Below, in pieces: positions 29,743-39,599 of a stretch of DNA of 64,000 nt. The stretch comes from Bacteroidetes bacterium 2013_40CM_41_45 (GTDB taxonomy: Bacteria > Bacteroidota > Bacteroidia > AKYH767-A > 2013-40CM-41-45). Within the stretch, counting starts at the first letter, position 1. Each line of letters starts with the position of its first letter. The translations under genes were made by a program, and so were the position numbers. The stretch is taken from the NCBI GenBank assembly GCA_002215675.1, contig NGFH01000009.1:485501-549500 (forward strand), read 5' to 3'. The notes beneath the pieces were generated by a model. That model was given only the letters and a program-made list of their open reading frames with translations, ran no database searches and was not told where the DNA came from.

Positions 29743-32229
29743 ATGTTAAAAAGAATCTTTTTTTCTTTAATTACCCTATTATTAACCCTTCCCGCGGCTG
29801 TCTTTGCCAGTGAAGCACAACTTAAATTACCCAACCTAAACGACTCATCCATAGCCAGTTTCCTTGGCGGAATGACGGGGCATAACCTGCTTATATGGGG
29901 TATTCTTATTTGCGTCCTCGGTTTGCTGTTCGGGCTTATGATTTACCGTAATGTAAAGAATATGCCAGTGCATAAATCTATGCTCGAAATGAGTGAGCTG
30001 ATTTATGAAACCTGCAAAACCTACCTCTTTAACCAAGGCAAATTCCTGCTGATTCTAGAACTGTTTATTGGCGCTATCATGGTGATTTACTTTGGATTTA
30101 TAGCCAAATTTACTGACCCGGCTACCGGTGTTACTGCCAGCGGTTATCCTGCCTACATGGTGGCAATTATTTTGCTATTCAGCTTAGTCGGCATCGCGGG
30201 CAGTTACGGAGTGGCCTGGTTCGGAATCCGCATTAATACGTTTGCCAACAGCCGCACTGCCTTTTCAAGCTTAAAGGGAAAAGGATACCCGTGCTACGCA
30301 ATTCCGCTGCAAGCGGGGATGTCTATCGGCACGCTGCTCATCAGCACCGAGCTTATCATTATGCTTATTATATTGCTGTTCCTACCGTCTGATTTGGCTG
30401 GCCCGTGCTTCATCGGCTTCGCCATTGGTGAATCGCTGGGCGCTTCTGCACTTCGTATTGCCGGGGGTATTTTCACCAAGATTGCCGACATAGGTTCTGA
30501 CCTGATGAAAATTGTTTTCAAAATCAAAGAAGACGATGCCCGCAACCCGGGAGTTATTGCGGATTGCACGGGCGATAATGCCGGTGATTCTGTAGGCCCT
30601 ACGGCAGACGGTTTTGAAACATACGGTGTAACGGGAGTAGCTCTTATCACTTTCATCATGCTTGCCATTACCGAACCGGCACTTCAGGTTTCTCTTCTGG
30701 TCTGGATTTTCGCGATGCGCATTATGATGATTCTTACTTCTATCGGCAGCTACTGGCTTAATGAATATCTTTTCGCAAAACCCCGCTACCAAAACAAAGT
30801 GAAGTTCAATTACGAGCACCCGCTTACTTCGCTGGTTGTAGTGACATCTATAGTTTCTATTATTCTCACCTTCGTAATTTCAAACTTACTTATTCCAAAC
30901 CTTGGTGGCGGCACATTATGGTGGAAACTTTCCGCAATTATTTCGTGCGGTACAGCTGCCGGGGCAATCATTCCCGAGCTGGTTAAAGTATTTACTTCAA
31001 CAAAATCAAGACACGTGAGCGAAGTAGTTACCGCTTCAAACGAAGGTGGCGCATCACTCAACATTCTTTCGGGTCTTACCGCCGGAAACTTCAGCGCATA
31101 CTGGATCGGGATGATGATTGTAGGCTTAATGTCAATCGCTTATTTCATCAGCGGCATGGGTGTTGGCGCTGTGATGAATGCTGACCCGAATATTGCTGCC
31201 ACGATGGGAGCTGTGTTTGCATTCGGCTTGGTGGCATTTGGTTTTCTTGGAATGGGTCCTGTAACGATTGCCGTTGACAGCTATGGCCCGGTAACGGATA
31301 ATGCGCAATCTATTTATGAGCTTTCAACTATTGAAACGATTCCCGGAATTAAAGAAGAGCTCAAGAGAGATTATAATATTGAGAATGTAGATTTCGGTTT
31401 AGCTAAAGAGCTTCTCGAAGAAAATGATGGTGCCGGAAATACATTTAAGGCAACCGCCAAGCCCGTGCTGATTGGTACAGCGGTTGTGGGAGCTACCACC
31501 ATGATTTTCTCCATCATCATGGAGCTTACGCACGGCTTATCTCTCCCCGCAGAAATGACAAAGTTGTCTTTAACATACGCTCCCTTCCTGCTTGGATTGA
31601 TCAGCGGGGGCGCTGTGATTTATTGGTTCACCGGTGCATCCACGCAGGCGGTAATTGCCGGCGCATACAGTGCAGTGGAATTCATCAAGAAAAATATCCG
31701 GCTCGATAGTGTGGAGAAAGCATCTGTTTCCGACAGTAAAAAGGTAGTTGAGATTTGCACCAAGTATGCTCAGAAAGGAATGTGGAATATCTTCCTTGCC
31801 GTATTCTTCGGAACGCTTGGCTTTGCATGCGTTGAACCCTACTTCTTTATCGGTTATCTCATTTCAATCGCGCTCTTCGGCTTATACCAGGCCGTGTTTA
31901 TGGCTAATGCAGGCGGCGCCTGGGACAATGCAAAGAAGGTTGTGGAGACAGAGCTACGCATGAAGAACACCCCTATCCACGAAGCAACCATTGTGGGCGA
32001 TACCGTTGGAGACCCATTCAAAGACACTTCTTCCGTTGCTATGAACCCTATTATCAAGTTCACCACGCTGTTTGGCTTGCTTGCAGTAAGTATGGCAGTG
32101 GGAATGCGCGCTGATGGAAACGGTTCGACAGCAACGGCACTGGCAGTAATCTTTGTGCTTATTTCTATGTTCTTTGTATGGCGTTCGTTCTACAGAATGA
32201 GAATTCCGGCAGACGCAGTTCAGAGGTAA
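29743..32229 (+). CDS. hppA: Membrane-bound ion-translocating pyrophosphatase
   Basis: EDDARNPGVIADCTGDNAGDSVGPTADGFETYG, GDTVGDPFKDTSS; about 16 TM segments; ATG at 29743 gives a signal-like N-terminus. Confidence 0.94.
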   Translation: MLKRIFFSLITLLLTLPAAVFASEAQLKLPNLNDSSIASFLGGMTGHNLLIWGILICVLGLLFGLMIYRNVKNMPVHKSMLEMSELIYETCKTYLFNQGKFLLILELFIGAIMVIYFGFIAKFTDPATGVTASGYPAYMVAIILLFSLVGIAGSYGVAWFGIRINTFANSRTAFSSLKGKGYPCYAIPLQAGMSIGTLLISTELIIMLIILLFLPSDLAGPCFIGFAIGESLGASALRIAGGIFTKIADIGSDLMKIVFKIKEDDARNPGVIADCTGDNAGDSVGPTADGFETYGVTGVALITFIMLAITEPALQVSLLVWIFAMRIMMILTSIGSYWLNEYLFAKPRYQNKVKFNYEHPLTSLVVVTSIVSIILTFVISNLLIPNLGGGTLWWKLSAIISCGTAAGAIIPELVKVFTSTKSRHVSEVVTASNEGGASLNILSGLTAGNFSAYWIGMMIVGLMSIAYFISGMGVGAVMNADPNIAATMGAVFAFGLVAFGFLGMGPVTIAVDSYGPVTDNAQSIYELSTIETIPGIKEELKRDYNIENVDFGLAKELLEENDGAGNTFKATAKPVLIGTAVVGATTMIFSIIMELTHGLSLPAEMTKLSLTYAPFLLGLISGGAVIYWFTGASTQAVIAGAYSAVEFIKKNIRLDSVEKASVSDSKKVVEICTKYAQKGMWNIFLAVFFGTLGFACVEPYFFIGYLISIALFGLYQAVFMANAGGAWDNAKKVVETELRMKNTPIHEATIVGDTVGDPFKDTSSVAMNPIIKFTTLFGLLAVSMAVGMRADGNGSTATALAVIFVLISMFFVWRSFYRMRIPADAVQR

Positions 32230-32250
32230 AACTCAAAATATTAAACTAAG

Positions 32251-32280
32251 AAAGCCCACCGTTTAATCGATGGGCTTTTT
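32251..32280 (+). terminator. Terminator of hppA
   Basis: AAGCCCA...TGGGCTTTTT stem-loop with T run. Confidence 0.75.
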
Positions 32281-32286
32281 GCTTTG

Positions 32287-32361
32287 TGGGAGCAACAGGG
32301 TTCGAACCTGTGACCCTCTGCTTGTAAGGCAGATGCTCTGAACCAGCTGAGCTATGCTCCC
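32287..32361 (-). tRNA. tRNA-Val (anticodon TAC)
   Basis: 75-nt cloverleaf GGGAGCA-TA-GCTC...TCTGC-CTTACAA-GCAGA...ACAGG-TTCGAAC-CCTGT-TGCTCCC-A. Confidence 0.96.
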
Positions 32362-32388
32362 ATGAATATGCGTAAAGAACTATTTTCC

Positions 32389-32458
32389 TTCCCAACCTGT
32401 GAACCCTCTGATGTATCAGAGCGCTCTGAACCATTCGTCAGCTGACGGATATGCTCCC
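32389..32458 (-). pseudogene. Degenerate tRNA-Val-derived sequence
   Basis: GGGAGCATA...GGTTCAGAGC..TCTG(ATACAT)CAGAGGGTTCACAGG matches the adjacent tRNA-Val in blocks but lacks the T-loop and 3' acceptor strand. Confidence 0.7.
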
Positions 32459-32523
32459 AAATTTTTTATGAGCGCGCAAAGATAAATACTTTTAGATGCC
32501 GATAAAATCATTCGCATATTGTT

Positions 32524-32531
32524 TACTTTTG
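32524..32531 (+). promoter_or_regulatory. TAnnTTTG -7 element (TACTTTTG), 5 nt before the ATG at 32537
   Basis: Exact consensus. Confidence 0.5.
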
Positions 32532-32536
32532 AATTA

Positions 32537-34027
32537 ATGAAGATAATTCTAGCAATAATTGCCTGCTTTTACCTGCTGGCTCCATGGCCAGTAATGGCTC
32601 AGAAAGTCAACTGGTCTCCCCCTCTTAGCGAGTCGTCAAAAACAGATTATATTAAAGTCATCGGCCAGAATGACAATGGTTTTTACGTTCTGCGCAGCAA
32701 TCATCCCATCAGCAGCAGGCATGAGTATTACTCCTACCGCAACAGCCGGTTCCTTGTTTCTTTTTATAGTTATGACATGCACTTGTTGTGGGAGAAAACT
32801 CCGGATGTATTAAAAAGGGATGCGAGGATTCTGACCTTCATTCCCGTTGCAGATAAACTTGCCGAAATTTCTCTTGAATGGAGTAAACCGGAAAGTAAAT
32901 TTCACATCTTATGGCGTTATTATAATTCATACGGGGTTGCAGACACCTTGTATAATCTACTGGCCGAAGACGATATTTCAGCTGTGGATGACGATGCAGC
33001 CTTTACAATTACATCCTCTAAAGACGCGAATAGTTTTTTAATCGCTTATGAAAATAAATATGAGCGTTCGGCGCAGCGTTTTACATCTCTTATTTGTAAT
33101 GCCGAATTTGCGCTGGTAAAAAAAAGTTCATTTACGATTCCGCTTTCTAAAAAATATTTTAATGCTTCGCAGTTCCTGCTCACCAATGACCACCATATTC
33201 TCTTGTTCGGGGTTAAAACCGATGAAGAAAAAAAAAGCCGCGACCCCGACAGGAATTATTTTACGCTTTTCATCAACAACGGAACGGAACAATGGAAAGA
33301 ATACATGGTTCGGACCCCGGAAAAATTTCTCACCGATGCCGGAATTGCAGCGGATGAAATGAATCAAAAAATTGTGGTGGCCGGGTTTTACTCTGATAAA
33401 ACATCGTATTCAACAGCAGGCGTATTTTACTATGATATAAGTCTGGCTACGGGCAGTGCCGACACTATCAGCTATTCGTCCTTTGCACCTTCTTTTCTCT
33501 ATAATTTTTTGGGCGAACAGAAAGAAAATTATAACCGCGAGCTGATTAACTATTCCATTGACAGAATTATTCTGAGAAATGACGGAGGCGCTGTAATTAT
33601 TGCCGAAGCAGTTTACACCACCGAATATTCTTACTATGATTATTACCTGCGCACATTTATCAATAGAAGATACTACCACAACGATAACATTATCCAGCTC
33701 TCTGTAAATAAAGACGGCACCATGACCTGGTCTGATGTTATTAAAAAGGAACAGACTTCAGAGAACAGCGATGATGCGTATGTGTCTTATGCTTTTGCGA
33801 CCGGAAAAGGAAAGCTTCGTTGCGTATTTAACCGTTACCTGAAAAGAAAAACACAAGTGATGCTTGCTGGTACTGATGCCATGGGTAATGAAAAAATATC
33901 AGAGCTCTTCAATGAGGCGCAGGATATTTTTATTCTGCCATCTGCTGCAAAGCAGGTAGATGAAAATTTACTGGTGATTCCGGCTTACAAAGGAAAAGAA
34001 TTCCACCTGGCAGGAATTGCGTTCTGA
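32537..34027 (+). CDS. Hypothetical secreted protein
   Basis: Signal peptide MKIILAIIACFYLLAPWPVMAQ; 496 aa. Confidence 0.7.
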   Translation: MKIILAIIACFYLLAPWPVMAQKVNWSPPLSESSKTDYIKVIGQNDNGFYVLRSNHPISSRHEYYSYRNSRFLVSFYSYDMHLLWEKTPDVLKRDARILTFIPVADKLAEISLEWSKPESKFHILWRYYNSYGVADTLYNLLAEDDISAVDDDAAFTITSSKDANSFLIAYENKYERSAQRFTSLICNAEFALVKKSSFTIPLSKKYFNASQFLLTNDHHILLFGVKTDEEKKSRDPDRNYFTLFINNGTEQWKEYMVRTPEKFLTDAGIAADEMNQKIVVAGFYSDKTSYSTAGVFYYDISLATGSADTISYSSFAPSFLYNFLGEQKENYNRELINYSIDRIILRNDGGAVIIAEAVYTTEYSYYDYYLRTFINRRYYHNDNIIQLSVNKDGTMTWSDVIKKEQTSENSDDAYVSYAFATGKGKLRCVFNRYLKRKTQVMLAGTDAMGNEKISELFNEAQDIFILPSAAKQVDENLLVIPAYKGKEFHLAGIAF

Positions 34028-34031
34028 AAAA

Positions 34032-35147
34032 TCACGCTGTCACTTTTTCGCGCTTCAGCAATCCTATAAATTCATCAAAAAGGTAACGAGCGTCATGTGG
34101 CCCCGGGCTTGCTTCGGGATGATACTGTACAGAAAAAGCCGCTTTATTTTTTACTCTGAAACCTTCAATGGTCCCATCATTCAGGTTAACATGGGTAACT
34201 TCTACACCTTTGTCCTTGCGAATAACTTCTTCACTCACAGAGAAGCCATGATTCTGAGAAGTTATTTCGCATTTCCCTGTCAAAATATTTTTTACAGGAT
34301 GATTGATTCCCCTATGGCCGTTGAACATTTTATAGGTAGGAATTCCGCACGCAAGCGCAAGGATTTGATGACCGAGACAAATTCCGAAGAGCGGAATATT
34401 ATCATTTAAAATCTGCTTCACGGTTTCAACAACGCCCGGCATGGCTGCAGGGTCGCCCGGCCCGTTGGAAATCATGTAACCGTCCGGCTCCCACTTTTTC
34501 ATTTCAGCATAAGGTGTTGCCATAGGATATACATGCACCAGGCATCCGCGTTCCACCAGTGAACGGATGATATTTTTTTTGGCGCCAATGTCAAGCAAGG
34601 CAATTCTGAATCTTGCATTTTTATCTCCAACGGTATACGCTTTCCTGGTTGTTACTTTTGACGAGAGTTCCAACCCTTGCATGGAAGGCGTTCCGGAAAG
34701 AATCTCCCGCAGCTCTTTTAAATCCTGTATCTCTGTTGATACGACAGCGTTCATTGCTCCTTTATCTCTGATATGTCTTACTACTGCGCGCGTATCAATA
34801 TCAGTGATGGCAGGAATGTTCTGCTCTATAAAATATTCTTCAATAGATTGCAGTGCCTTTTTCCTTGAGTAATTCACATTAAAATTTCTGCAAACAAGCG
34901 AAGAAATTTTTATTGAATCTGATTCAACTTCTTCGGGATGCACTCCGTAATTACCTATGTGCACGTGAGTAGCGACAAGAATCTGCCCGTAATAAGACGG
35001 GTCGGTGAAAATTTCCTGATAGCCTGTCATGCCCGTATTAAAGCAAATCTCCCCGGTTGATGTGCCAACTTTTCCTGCCGACTTACCATAAAAAACAGTT
35101 CCGTCTTCGAGGAGAAGTATGGCGGGAGAACGTTCTATCTGCTTCAC
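34032..35147 (-). CDS. carA: Carbamoyl-phosphate synthase small subunit
   Basis: Glutamine amidotransferase GICLGHQILALACG, HPEASPGPHD; GTG start. Confidence 0.97.
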   Translation of the reverse strand: MKQIERSPAILLLEDGTVFYGKSAGKVGTSTGEICFNTGMTGYQEIFTDPSYYGQILVATHVHIGNYGVHPEEVESDSIKISSLVCRNFNVNYSRKKALQSIEEYFIEQNIPAITDIDTRAVVRHIRDKGAMNAVVSTEIQDLKELREILSGTPSMQGLELSSKVTTRKAYTVGDKNARFRIALLDIGAKKNIIRSLVERGCLVHVYPMATPYAEMKKWEPDGYMISNGPGDPAAMPGVVETVKQILNDNIPLFGICLGHQILALACGIPTYKMFNGHRGINHPVKNILTGKCEITSQNHGFSVSEEVIRKDKGVEVTHVNLNDGTIEGFRVKNKAAFSVQYHPEASPGPHDARYLFDEFIGLLKREKVTA

Positions 35148-35175
35148 GGTTTGGTGTTTAATTTACATCACAAAG

Positions 35176-35218
35176 AAAAATAAAAAAGGGATAAAAGCAT
35201 GATAGATTTTATCCCTTT
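35176..35218 (-). terminator. Terminator of the ribosomal super-operon after rplQ
   Basis: AAAGGGATAAAA...TTTTATCCCTTT stem and T-rich tract on the minus strand. Confidence 0.85.
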
Positions 35219-35239
35219 GTAAAATAAGTTATTCACGAT

Positions 35240-35740
35240 TTATTCCTTTTTGTCTTCTGCTGAATCGCTTTCCTTTTTTGTTTCAACTTCTGCTGCCGGC
35301 GCGCCTTCTGCTTTTGCCTTTGGCCTTCTTCCTCTTCTCGTAGTTTTTGCCTTTGCAACTTCTCCTGTCTTCATCATATTGGCATTGTAATCCACCAACT
35401 CGATAAAGCACATGTCAGCAACGTCTCCCCTGCGTGTTCCTGTTTTAAGAATGCGGGTGTATCCCCCGTTGCGTTCAGCAATCTTTGCAGATATTTCACG
35501 GAATAATTCCGTTACCGCATATTTATTCTGAAGGTACCTGAATACCATTCTGCGGTTGTGCGTAGTGTCCTTCTTTGCCCTGTTAATGATGGGCTCAACG
35601 TAGACGCGCAATGCCTTTGCCTTTGCAACGGTTGTATTGATTCGTTTATGCATGATCAGCGAAGCAGCCATGTTCGACATAAGTGCCGCGCGATGGCTGT
35701 GCGTTCTGCTCAGGTGATTTATTTTCCTTCCGTGTCTCAT
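35240..35740 (-). CDS. rplQ: 50S ribosomal protein L17
   Basis: [28 protein letters not shown]; Lys/Ala/Glu-rich tail. Confidence 0.97.
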   Translation of the reverse strand: MRHGRKINHLSRTHSHRAALMSNMAASLIMHKRINTTVAKAKALRVYVEPIINRAKKDTTHNRRMVFRYLQNKYAVTELFREISAKIAERNGGYTRILKTGTRRGDVADMCFIELVDYNANMMKTGEVAKAKTTRRGRRPKAKAEGAPAAEVETKKESDSAEDKKE

Positions 35741-35768
35741 TTTCGTATTCGGTTAATAGTTCGGAGAA

Positions 35769-36764
35769 TTATACTTTTTTCTCCTCAAGATATTTTGAAA
35801 CGTTCATTCCAAAAGTAAGATTCTTGGAACGAACGAGCTCTTCAAGTTCGGTGAGTGACTTCTTTCCGAAGTTGCGAAACTTCAACAGGTCATGCTTCTG
35901 AAAACTCACTAAGTCTGCGAGCGTTTCTACTTCTGCCGCCTTAAGACAATTTAAGGCACGTACAGAAAGGTCCATGTCAACCAATTTAGTTTTCAGAAGC
36001 TGGCGCATGTGCAATGTGTTTTCATCGAGTTCCTCAGTAGGAGTTTTATCTCTGAATTCGAGTGAAATCCTTTCGTCAGAGAAAAGCATGAAGTGATGAA
36101 TAAGAATACTTGCTGCTTCTTTTAATGCTTCTTTGGGATGAATGGAACCGTCAGTCGTTACTTCAATCACTAATTTCTCGTAGTCGGTTTTCTGCTCGAC
36201 GCGGAAATTCTCTATATGAAATTTTACGTTTCGTATCGGGGTGAAAATGGAATCAATGGCGATGGTACCAACTGGTGCCGAAAGCGGTTTGTTTTCCTCG
36301 GAAGGAACATATCCGCGTCCTTTATTAATGCTAAGTTCCATCTGGAGCTTTACATTTCCCTCGAGACTGCATATTACATGTTCCGGGTTCAATACCTGGA
36401 ATGCATTAGTGAACTTGCTGATATCTCCTGCCGTAAATTGACTCTTGCCCGAAAAGTTTACATTTACTTTTTCGCTGTCTGTGTTTTCAATTTGTCTTTT
36501 GAAACGAACCTGCTTGAGATTTAAAACAATTTCGGTTACGTCTTCTACAACTCCTTTGATGGCAGAGAATTCGTGGTCAACGCCCTGTATTTTTACAGTG
36601 GTGATTGCGTGTCCCTCGAGCGATGAAAGAAGTATCCTGCGTAACGCATTACCTATTGTGATGCCATAACCGGGTTCAAGAGGACGGAATTCAAATAGTC
36701 CCACCCGGTCATTAGCGTTTACCATTATTACTTTATCCGGTTTCTGAAATGCTAATATTGCCAT
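35769..36764 (-). CDS. rpoA: DNA-directed RNA polymerase subunit alpha
   Basis: Alpha NTD ([24 protein letters not shown]) and CTD. Confidence 0.98.
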   Translation of the reverse strand: MAILAFQKPDKVIMVNANDRVGLFEFRPLEPGYGITIGNALRRILLSSLEGHAITTVKIQGVDHEFSAIKGVVEDVTEIVLNLKQVRFKRQIENTDSEKVNVNFSGKSQFTAGDISKFTNAFQVLNPEHVICSLEGNVKLQMELSINKGRGYVPSEENKPLSAPVGTIAIDSIFTPIRNVKFHIENFRVEQKTDYEKLVIEVTTDGSIHPKEALKEAASILIHHFMLFSDERISLEFRDKTPTEELDENTLHMRQLLKTKLVDMDLSVRALNCLKAAEVETLADLVSFQKHDLLKFRNFGKKSLTELEELVRSKNLTFGMNVSKYLEEKKV

Positions 36765-36804
36765 GTGTGTTTATGTTTAGAATTTAGGGTTTATGATTAA
36801 TTTT

Positions 36805-37410
36805 TTACTTAGAATATAATTCGACAATGAGGTGTTCTCTTATATTTTCTGAAATCTGGTCGCGTGCGGGAACGCTGATAAATTTTCCGGTCAGCGTTGC
36901 TTTATCAAATTCAAGCCACGAACTTTTTGTTGAACGTGAAAGAACAGTGTTTACAATAACTTCAAGTGATTTCGAACGCTCTCTCACGGCAATAATATCT
37001 CCCGGTCTCAATGTGTAAGAAGAAATATTCACCACTTTTCCGTTCACCGTAATGTGCCTGTGCCCTACAAGTTGACGGGCTGCCATACGTGTAGGGGCAA
37101 TTCCTAAACGGTACACCACATTATCCAGCCGCGATTCAATTAATTGCAAAAGGGTTTCTCCCGTTATACCCGTCTTTCTGGAAGCGCGGTCAAATATTTT
37201 TGCAAACTGCCTTTCCAAAATTCCATAGGTATATTTTACTTTCTGCTTTTCCATTAGCTGAACTGCATACTCGCTTTGCTTGCCTTTCTTTTTCGAAATG
37301 CCGTGTTGTCCCGGAGGATAGCTTTTCTTTTCAAAGCTCTTATCGGCTCCGAAAATCGGTTCTCGGAATCTGCGCGCTATGCGTGAACGGGGTCCTGTAT
37401 ATCTTGCCAT
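36805..37410 (-). CDS. rpsD: 30S ribosomal protein S4
   Basis: [22 protein letters not shown]4 domain. Confidence 0.98.
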   Translation of the reverse strand: MARYTGPRSRIARRFREPIFGADKSFEKKSYPPGQHGISKKKGKQSEYAVQLMEKQKVKYTYGILERQFAKIFDRASRKTGITGETLLQLIESRLDNVVYRLGIAPTRMAARQLVGHRHITVNGKVVNISSYTLRPGDIIAVRERSKSLEVIVNTVLSRSTKSSWLEFDKATLTGKFISVPARDQISENIREHLIVELYSK

Positions 37411-37427
37411 TTTTATTACTTACGATT

Positions 37428-37449
37428 TACGATTTTAGATTTACGATTT
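37428..37449 (+). repeat. 22-nt word exactly repeated, inverted, at 13167-13188
   Basis: TACGATTTTAGATTTACGATTT in the rpsK-rpsD spacer. Confidence 0.9.
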
Positions 37450-37450
37450 G

Positions 37451-37867
37451 TTAAACGCGTCTCTTTTTAGGAGGACGACAACCATTATGAGGTATTGGAG
37501 TTATGTCTATGATTTCAGAAACCTCAATCCCTGCCTGGCTGATAGTCCGTATTGCTGATTCTCTTCCGCCACCGGGTCCCTTAACATATACTTTTACCTT
37601 GCGCAATCCCAAATCAAATGCTGCCTTTGCGCAATCACCTGCTGCCATCTGCGCTGCATAAGGCGTATTCTTTTTTGAACCGCGGAAACCCATCTTGCCT
37701 GCCGATGACCAGCTTATAACCTGCCCTGCCTCGTTCGTCAAGGTGACGATAATGTTATTGAACGTAGCAGACAGGTATGCTATTCCGGTTGCGTCAACTT
37801 TCACAGTGCGCTTGCGGGCTGCCTTTACTTTTTTTTCCTGTGCTGTTTGCTGTTGTTGCTGTGCCAT
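37451..37867 (-). CDS. rpsK: 30S ribosomal protein S11
   Basis: [37 protein letters not shown]. Confidence 0.98.
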   Translation of the reverse strand: MAQQQQQTAQEKKVKAARKRTVKVDATGIAYLSATFNNIIVTLTNEAGQVISWSSAGKMGFRGSKKNTPYAAQMAAGDCAKAAFDLGLRKVKVYVKGPGGGRESAIRTISQAGIEVSEIIDITPIPHNGCRPPKKRRV

Positions 37868-37943
37868 TTTTTTAAGTATTCAGTTTTCAGCTTTCCGTTC
37901 GGTCTTAAACTGGTTACTCCGAACTGATTACTGATTACTTGTT

Positions 37944-38324
37944 TTACATTTTAGTTGCTTTCTTTTTATTCGCTACTGTCTTGCGTTTTCCTTTACGGGT
38001 GCGGCTATTATTTTTTGTGCGTTGTCCTCTTACCGGCAGCCCCAGTCTGTGACGTGAGCCACGGTAACAATTAATGTCGATAAGCCGCTTGATGTTAAGC
38101 TGAACTTCAGAACGAAGCGCTCCCTCCACTTTTACTTTTTCAGTAATGATAGAGCGGATTTTAGTAAGCTGGTCATCGTTCCAGTTTTCCACTTTGGTAT
38201 CCTGGTCGACTCCTGCTTCGTCAAGAATTTCTTTTGCGGTAGAGGGGCCTATACCGAATATGTACGTAAGGCCTACTACTCCTCTTTTATGCCTGGGAAG
38301 GTCTACTCCTGCTATGCGTGCCAT
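37944..38324 (-). CDS. rpsM: 30S ribosomal protein S13
   Basis: [26 protein letters not shown]. Confidence 0.98.
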   Translation of the reverse strand: MARIAGVDLPRHKRGVVGLTYIFGIGPSTAKEILDEAGVDQDTKVENWNDDQLTKIRSIITEKVKVEGALRSEVQLNIKRLIDINCYRGSRHRLGLPVRGQRTKNNSRTRKGKRKTVANKKKATKM

Positions 38325-38356
38325 TGTTTAAGTTATGTGTTTTTTATAATTATAGT

Positions 38357-38473
38357 TCAACCCTGGCGCTGCTTAAAGCGTGGGTTCTTTTTATTGATGA
38401 CGTAAAGCACTCCTCTTCTGCGGACAATTTTGCACTCAGGACTGCGTTTTTTTATAGATGGTTTTACTTTCAT
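38357..38473 (-). CDS. rpmJ: 50S ribosomal protein L36
   Basis: Read by hand (below ORF cut-off): [38 protein letters not shown]. Confidence 0.96.
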   Translation of the reverse strand: MKVKPSIKKRSPECKIVRRRGVLYVINKKNPRFKQRQG

Positions 38474-38482
38474 TTCTCAAAT

Positions 38483-38701
38483 CTATTTGTACCTGTATAT
38501 TATTCTTCCTTTTGTTAAATCATAAGGCGACATTTCAATCTTAACTTTATCTCCCGGCAAAATTCTTATGTAGTGCATCCTCATCTTTCCCGAAATGTGC
38601 GCAATAATCTGGTGCCCGTTTTCAAGTTCCACCCTGAACATGGCATTCGACAATGCTTCGGTAATGGTTCCGTCCTGCTCTATGTTTGCCTGTTTCGCCA
38701 A
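38483..38701 (-). CDS. infA: Translation initiation factor IF-1
   Basis: [51 protein letters not shown]. Confidence 0.98.
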   Translation of the reverse strand: MAKQANIEQDGTITEALSNAMFRVELENGHQIIAHISGKMRMHYIRILPGDKVKIEMSPYDLTKGRIIYRYK

Positions 38702-38759
38702 CTGGTTGTTTTAAGTTATTTAATATTTAGTCTCCCAACTCCGAACCCCTTACTCCCTA

Positions 38760-39566
38760 CTATATTGTTACTTCTTTATTTTTTTGTAATACTTCCTCAA
38801 TAAATTGAAACGTTGATAAAATCTCTGCCCCCTCTTTTCTCACCGCAACAGTATGCTCAAAATGCGCTGAAGGCATTCCGTCTGAAGTACGAATCGTCCA
38901 TCCGTCTTTATCTTGCGTCACATTTCTTTTCCCCATATTTATCATCGGCTCAATGGCGATAGTCATATTTTCCAGCAGCGTTTTTCCCGAACCGGGCTTA
39001 CCATAATTCGGTATTTCCGGTTTCTCATGCAATTGCTTTCCTATTCCGTGCCCCACTAATTCTCGCACTACAGAGAACCCATTGCTTTCTGCATGCTCCT
39101 GCACAGCATGACTGATGTCGCCTATCCTTTTCCCCGCTACTGCATTTTCAATCCCCCGGTACAAGCATTCTTTCGTTACCTTCAAAAGCCGTTTCACTTT
39201 TTCGTCTGCTTCCCCGATGATAAACGTATATGCCGAGTCACCGAAATACGCATTCATCACAACCCCGCAGTCAACTGAAACAACATCTCCTTCCCGCAGC
39301 ACATAATTTCCCGGTATTCCATGCACCACCTGTGAATTAACAGATACACAAATAGATGCAGGGTAATTTTTAAAACCCTTGAAGGCAGGAATCCCGCCGT
39401 GGCTACGGATGAATTCGTCTGCAATCACATCCATACTTGCCGTTGTTATTCCCGGTCTAAGTATCTGGGCTACCGCTGCAATTGTTTTTCCAACAAGTAA
39501 AGAACTTTGTTTTATTAACTCTATCTCCTCGTCACTCTTATATTTTGTCATCTCATGCTGAACCAA
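38760..39566 (-). CDS. map: Methionine aminopeptidase, type I
   Basis: Metal ligands and VGHGIGKQLHEKPEIPNYG. Confidence 0.97.
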   Translation of the reverse strand: MVQHEMTKYKSDEEIELIKQSSLLVGKTIAAVAQILRPGITTASMDVIADEFIRSHGGIPAFKGFKNYPASICVSVNSQVVHGIPGNYVLREGDVVSVDCGVVMNAYFGDSAYTFIIGEADEKVKRLLKVTKECLYRGIENAVAGKRIGDISHAVQEHAESNGFSVVRELVGHGIGKQLHEKPEIPNYGKPGSGKTLLENMTIAIEPMINMGKRNVTQDKDGWTIRTSDGMPSAHFEHTVAVRKEGAEILSTFQFIEEVLQKNKEVTI

Positions 39567-39599
39567 AGAGCGTTTAATTTAATTCTGCAACTGTAGAAA

